From the NCBI GenBank assembly GCA_903861005.1, contig CAIOSP010000022.1:1-36767 (forward strand): DNA of 36,767 nucleotides, in the 5' to 3' direction. The stretch's first letter is position 1. Each line of letters opens with the position of its first letter. Of the stretch, positions 33,895 through 36,767 are shown piece after piece. Under the pieces are notes generated by a model. The model was not told the DNA's origin. It was given only the letters and a program-made list of their open reading frames with translations, and made no database searches. A program made the position numbers and the translations under genes. The stretch is from an uncultured Pseudomonadota bacterium (GTDB taxonomy: Bacteria; Myxococcota_A; UBA796; GCA-2862545).

Positions 33895-34947
33895 GTGTCT
33901 GGACGCATGATCACGATCGCGCTCGACGCGATGGGCGGTGACCACGGGGTCCGCGAGGCCATCGGGGGCGCTGCACGCCTCTCCCTCGAAGACACCGACA
34001 TCCACGTGCTCTGCGTGGGTGACGTGGGCGCGATGGACGCCGAGTTCGCCTGCGTTCGCCACGATCCGTCTCGTCTGACGTTGGTGTCGGCCGGATCGTG
34101 GATCCCGATGGACTGCAAGCCGCGCGAGGCGCTCGACGCCCACCCGGACGCGTCAATCCTGGTCGCGGCGGCCCTGGTCAAGGATGGGTCTGCCGACGCG
34201 CTGGTCAGCGCGGGCCACACCGGCGCCACCGTGCTCGCCGCGGCGCGCACCTTTCGGCGGCTGCCGGGCATCCGCCGCGCCGCGCTCGCGTCGGTCTACC
34301 CGACCGCCCAGCGGCACGGGCCGCACCAGGATCCGTTCGCGCTCATCCTGGACGTGGGCGCCACCGTGTCCGCCAGCGCCGAGGATCTGGTCGGGTTCGC
34401 GGTGATGGGGTCGGCGTACAGCGCGATCGTGTCCGGCATCGCGCGGCCGTCGGTGGCGCTGCTGTCGAACGGGACGGAGGCCACCAAGGGCACGCCGGCG
34501 ATCGTCGAGGCGCACGCGCGCCTGCGCTCCGGACCGCTGAACTTCGCCGGCAACATCGAGGGCCTGGACCTGCCGAAGGGCTCGGCCGACGTCGTGGTGT
34601 GTGACGGCTTTTTGGGCAACGTCGTGTTGAAGATGCTGGAAGGCGTGGGCGAGGTGCTCGCCAACGTCGCCGTCGAGGCCAGCGCACGCAGCCTGCAGTG
34701 GCGGATCGGCCTGTCGATGCTGGCCAACGGCCTGGAGCAGCTGCAGAAGCTGACGGACTTCAAGGTCTACGGCGGCGCGCCCATGCTCGGGCTCGACCGG
34801 GTGGTGATCAAGGCGCACGGTCGGTCCGAGGCGGGCGCCATCCGAAACGCGCTCAAGGTGGCCGCCAAGTCCGTCCGCGGTGACCTCATCGGTCGAATTG
34901 AAGCCGGCGTTCGCGAGATGCGCCTGGACACGGAAGGGGACACATGA
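33895..34947 (+). CDS. plsX: phosphate acyltransferase PlsX
   Basis: 350 residues. Converts acyl-ACP to acyl-phosphate for phospholipid synthesis by PlsY at the membrane. Signature segments: ITIALDAMGGDHGVREAIGG, DALVSAGHTGATVLAAARTF, FALILDVGATVSASAEDLVG, VALLSNGTEATKGTPAIVEA, FAGNIEGLDLPKGSADVVVC and DGFLGNVVLKMLEGVGEVL. GTG 33895 has GGAGG five bases upstream; ATG 33907 is an alternative. The usual plsX neighbours (rpmF, fabH, fabD) are absent; instead it overlaps a transporter gene by four bases (ATGA). Confidence 0.95.
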   Translation: MSGRMITIALDAMGGDHGVREAIGGAARLSLEDTDIHVLCVGDVGAMDAEFACVRHDPSRLTLVSAGSWIPMDCKPREALDAHPDASILVAAALVKDGSADALVSAGHTGATVLAAARTFRRLPGIRRAALASVYPTAQRHGPHQDPFALILDVGATVSASAEDLVGFAVMGSAYSAIVSGIARPSVALLSNGTEATKGTPAIVEAHARLRSGPLNFAGNIEGLDLPKGSADVVVCDGFLGNVVLKMLEGVGEVLANVAVEASARSLQWRIGLSMLANGLEQLQKLTDFKVYGGAPMLGLDRVVIKAHGRSEAGAIRNALKVAAKSVRGDLIGRIEAGVREMRLDTEGDT

Positions 34948-36068
34948 GCGGTGGCTGGTCTCGGGAGACACGCGATCGTGCGTTCTACACGGCGCTGGCG
35001 GCCGCAGCGGCGTCGGTGGTCTGGCTGTTCTGGCCGTTCATGGAGGTGCTGGCGTTCGCGGCGGTGACCGCGGCGGTGGCCAGTCCCATCCACGCGGCGC
35101 TCACCCGTAAGCTCGGCGGTCGGCGCATGCTGGCGTCGCTGCTGATGGTCGGGCTGCTGCTGGTGGTGGTCGTGGTGCCGGCCGGCGCGCTGCTCTACCG
35201 AGCGACGCAGGAGGCCGTGTCGATGGCCAGCAGCTGGCTGGCGTGGATCAGCTCGCCGGCGTTCGACACGTGGCTGGCCTCGGCGCGGCTGGAGGTCCGG
35301 CAGGCGGGCTGGGTGCCGCGCGGCTGGCTGCCCGAGGGCGCGGATCCAGTCGACGTGCTGATCGAGCCGCTTCGCAACACCGCCACCACCTTGCTCGGTG
35401 ACGTCAGTGGCAGCTTGCCGGCGGTGCTCAACCAGGTCGCGTTCGGCGTGCTCGACACGCTGCTCTTCGTGTTCACCGTGATCATCTTCCTCGCGGAGGG
35501 CCCCAAGATCGCGGACTTCGTGGAGCCGCTCGTCCCGCTCGACGCGCGGTACCAGCGCAGGCTGTTCGAGGTGTTCAAGCAGTTCGCGCTCGCGTTGGTG
35601 ATGGGCACCAGCGTGACCGCCGTGCTGCAAGGCGTGGTGGCCTCGGCCGGCTACGCGGTTGCGGGGCTCCCCAACCCGCTGGTGTGGGGGGTCGCCACGT
35701 CGGTCGGCGGGTTCGTGCCCATCATCGGGACTGCGGTGGTGGTGGTGCCGGCCGTCGTGACGGTCGCGCAGACGCAGGGGATTGGCTGGGGCCTTGGCCT
35801 GATGGTGTACGCCATCGCGGTGGTCGGCACGGTCGACAACCTAGTCAAGCCGCTGATCATGTCGGGCCGCTCCAACGTGCACCCGCTGCTGATCTTTCTG
35901 TCTGTGTTCGGAGGCATGTACTGGATGGGCCTGACGGGCGTGTTCATTGGCCCGGTGCTCTCCAGCTTCTTCCTCGCGCTCGCGACGATCCACGCCGAGG
36001 ACTACGGCGCGTTGCCGTCCGGGCCCGGGACCACAACCGCTGAGGATCAGCCGGTCACGATCGCGTAG
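34944..36068 (+). CDS. AI-2E family (PerM-like) transporter
   Basis: 374 residues, about eight membrane helices: paired helices at the N-terminus (AFYTALAAAAASVVWLFWPF, FAAVTAAVASPIHAALTRKL, LLMVGLLLVVVVVPAGALLY), an amphipathic middle section of ~100 residues, then a C-terminal bundle (LDTLLFVFTVIIFLAEGPKI, VGGFVPIIGTAVVVVPAVVT, IFLSVFGGMYWMGLTGVFIG). This is the AI-2E_transport family, whose members include autoinducer-2 exporters and Na+/H+ antiporters; the substrate cannot be read from sequence. Coupled to plsX by an ATGA overlap. Confidence 0.92.
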   Translation: MSGGWSRETRDRAFYTALAAAAASVVWLFWPFMEVLAFAAVTAAVASPIHAALTRKLGGRRMLASLLMVGLLLVVVVVPAGALLYRATQEAVSMASSWLAWISSPAFDTWLASARLEVRQAGWVPRGWLPEGADPVDVLIEPLRNTATTLLGDVSGSLPAVLNQVAFGVLDTLLFVFTVIIFLAEGPKIADFVEPLVPLDARYQRRLFEVFKQFALALVMGTSVTAVLQGVVASAGYAVAGLPNPLVWGVATSVGGFVPIIGTAVVVVPAVVTVAQTQGIGWGLGLMVYAIAVVGTVDNLVKPLIMSGRSNVHPLLIFLSVFGGMYWMGLTGVFIGPVLSSFFLALATIHAEDYGALPSGPGTTTAEDQPVTIA

Positions 36069-36126
36069 CAGCCCTCGAGGGGCCGCACGCTCATGTCTGC
36101 AGAGTCAGGACCGCGGCGAAGACCCG

Positions 36127-36152
36127 GGGCGCGCCGAACATGCGGCGCGCCC
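36127..36152. terminator. strong hairpin between convergent genes
   Basis: GGGCGCGCCG (36127-36136) and CGGCGCGCCC (36143-36152) form a perfect ten-pair stem with the six-base loop AACATG. It lies between the stops of the AI-2E transporter (36068) and the Gly-rich gene (36161) and could act for both strands; no T-tract follows. Confidence 0.55.
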
Positions 36153-36160
36153 GCTCGGGC

Positions 36161-36767
36161 TCATTCGTCGTCGTCGTCCTCGACTTCCCACTGACGCCAC
36201 GACTTGCCGGACTCGCGCTTGGGACGGTCGTCCTTGGCCGCGGCCAGGCGAAGCTCGGCTTCGCGCTCGGACTCCTTGTCGCGCTTGGGGGCCGCGACCT
36301 GCTTGCGCGGGCTGCGGGCCTCGTCCCAGGCGCCCTCGTCGGCCGCCGCAGGCGGACCGCCGAAGCCACCGCCAGGAGGACGGCTGCCAAAGCCACCGCC
36401 CGCAGGACGGCTGCCGAAGCCACCGCCCGCAGGACGGCTGCCGAAGCCGCCACCGGGACCGCCAGGGCCACCGGCGCCGCCGCCACCGAAGGGACGACGC
36501 TCGCCAGCGCCAGCGCCGCCGCTGAACGGACGACGCTCGCCCTCACCGCCGCCGAAGGTGCGGCGTTCGCCGCCACCGCCGCCGCCGCTGTAGCCGCCAC
36601 GATCACCGCCGCCAGCGCCGCCGTAGCCGCCGCCGCTCGGGGCGCCACGACCACCGCCGTAGCCGCCGCCGCCGCCGCCGCCGCCGTAGTAGGACGACGA
36701 CCCGCCGCCGCCGTAGCCGCCGCCGCCGCCGCCATCGCGCGCGCCAAAGCGCTGCCCGTAGCCTCCG
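36161..36767 (-). CDS. Gly-rich, acid-tailed protein (3' end; 5' part beyond window)
   Basis: Reading the minus strand from the right edge, 202 codons are open without a start codon and end in TGA at 36161-36163. The visible part is a long Gly/Tyr/Arg-rich region (GGGGGGYGGGG, GERRTFGGGEGERRPF, three FGSRPAGGG-like repeats), then a charged segment (RSPRKQVAAPKRDKESEREA) and a tail WRQWEVEDDDDE. Low-complexity RGG/GY-type tails are typical of RNA-binding proteins (RRM, cold-shock, DEAD-box helicases, SSB-like), but the folded domain is outside the window, so the family is undetermined. Ala-rich and Pro-rich open frames on the same bases are shadows. Confidence 0.8.
   Translation of the reverse strand, partial: GGYGQRFGARDGGGGGGYGGGGSSSYYGGGGGGGGYGGGRGAPSGGGYGGAGGGDRGGYSGGGGGGERRTFGGGEGERRPFSGGAGAGERRPFGGGGAGGPGGPGGGFGSRPAGGGFGSRPAGGGFGSRPPGGGFGGPPAAADEGAWDEARSPRKQVAAPKRDKESEREAELRLAAAKDDRPKRESGKSWRQWEVEDDDDE
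36362..36442. repeat. three tandem 27-base repeats inside the Gly-rich gene
   Basis: Three 27-base units (36362-36388, 36389-36415, 36416-36442) differ at only a few bases. They encode nine-residue units of the type GGGFGSRPA on the minus strand and keep the frame, so this is a coding repeat that can expand or contract, not an intergenic element. Confidence 0.85.

Noticed and set aside
36362-36442. Regular 27-base repeats considered as a CRISPR array
   Set aside because: Units are directly tandem without spacers and encode an in-frame nine-residue repeat.
36204-36593. Pro-rich plus-strand and Ala-rich minus-strand open frames at the right edge
   Set aside because: Both are off-frame readings of the Gly-rich coding sequence, which alone gives a varied, charged C-terminus ending in a stop.

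Overview
This is a very GC-rich, densely coded bacterial chromosome segment with no mobile element, tRNA, rRNA or CRISPR array that I can see. Many lipoboxes, Cys-rich and calcium-binding-repeat lipoproteins, c-type heme lipoproteins, ADP-glucose glycogen metabolism, an ECF sigma factor and a textbook sigma-54 promoter together suggest Myxococcota or a related former deltaproteobacterial lineage. That placement is inference; no marker gene fixes it. No gap between genes reaches 300 bases; the longest is the divergent glgA/glgC region (about 180 bases).

Region 1 (1-10.7 kb) is a glycogen/alpha-glucan locus. glgA (minus) and glgC (plus) diverge from a shared promoter region holding a sigma-54 (-24/-12) site aimed at glgC. 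Facing glgC is a minus-strand operon glgB > GH57-MalQ fusion > glgP > glk. Together these make ADP-glucose, polymerise and branch it, rearrange glucans, phosphorolyse them and phosphorylate released glucose.

Region 2 (10.8-18.1 kb): a three-gene plus-strand operon joined by ATGA overlaps encodes a large two-CxxCH lipoprotein with type-3 calcium repeats, a small CX4CH lipoprotein and a probable outer-membrane beta-barrel. Facing it is a two-gene operon for a beta-propeller lipoprotein and an AT3-SGNH acyltransferase.

Region 3 (18.2-21.2 kb): an ECF sigma factor, a Cys-free single-pass membrane protein with internal repeats (probable regulator of the sigma factor), a small secreted protein, then cutA and a HIT hydrolase.

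Region 4 (21.2-26.5 kb): an MbnP/MbnH ('metallo-mystery pair') copper protein and di-heme enzyme pair. The MbnH carries an extra C-terminal heme domain whose homologue is a free-standing lipoprotein in the convergent operon, beside a YtkA-like lipoprotein. Upstream on that strand is a GMC oxidoreductase with a small partner subunit, preceded by a TetR-type palindrome abutting the start codon.

Region 5 (26.6-36.8 kb): a Cys-rich repeat lipoprotein; an operon of a helical-repeat protein, Ppx/GppA phosphatase and an HD hydrolase; a second GMC pair, here with a Tat signal and a four-Cys cluster motif; cysC; plsX with an AI-2E-family transporter; and the 3' end of a Gly-rich, acid-tailed protein running off the right edge.
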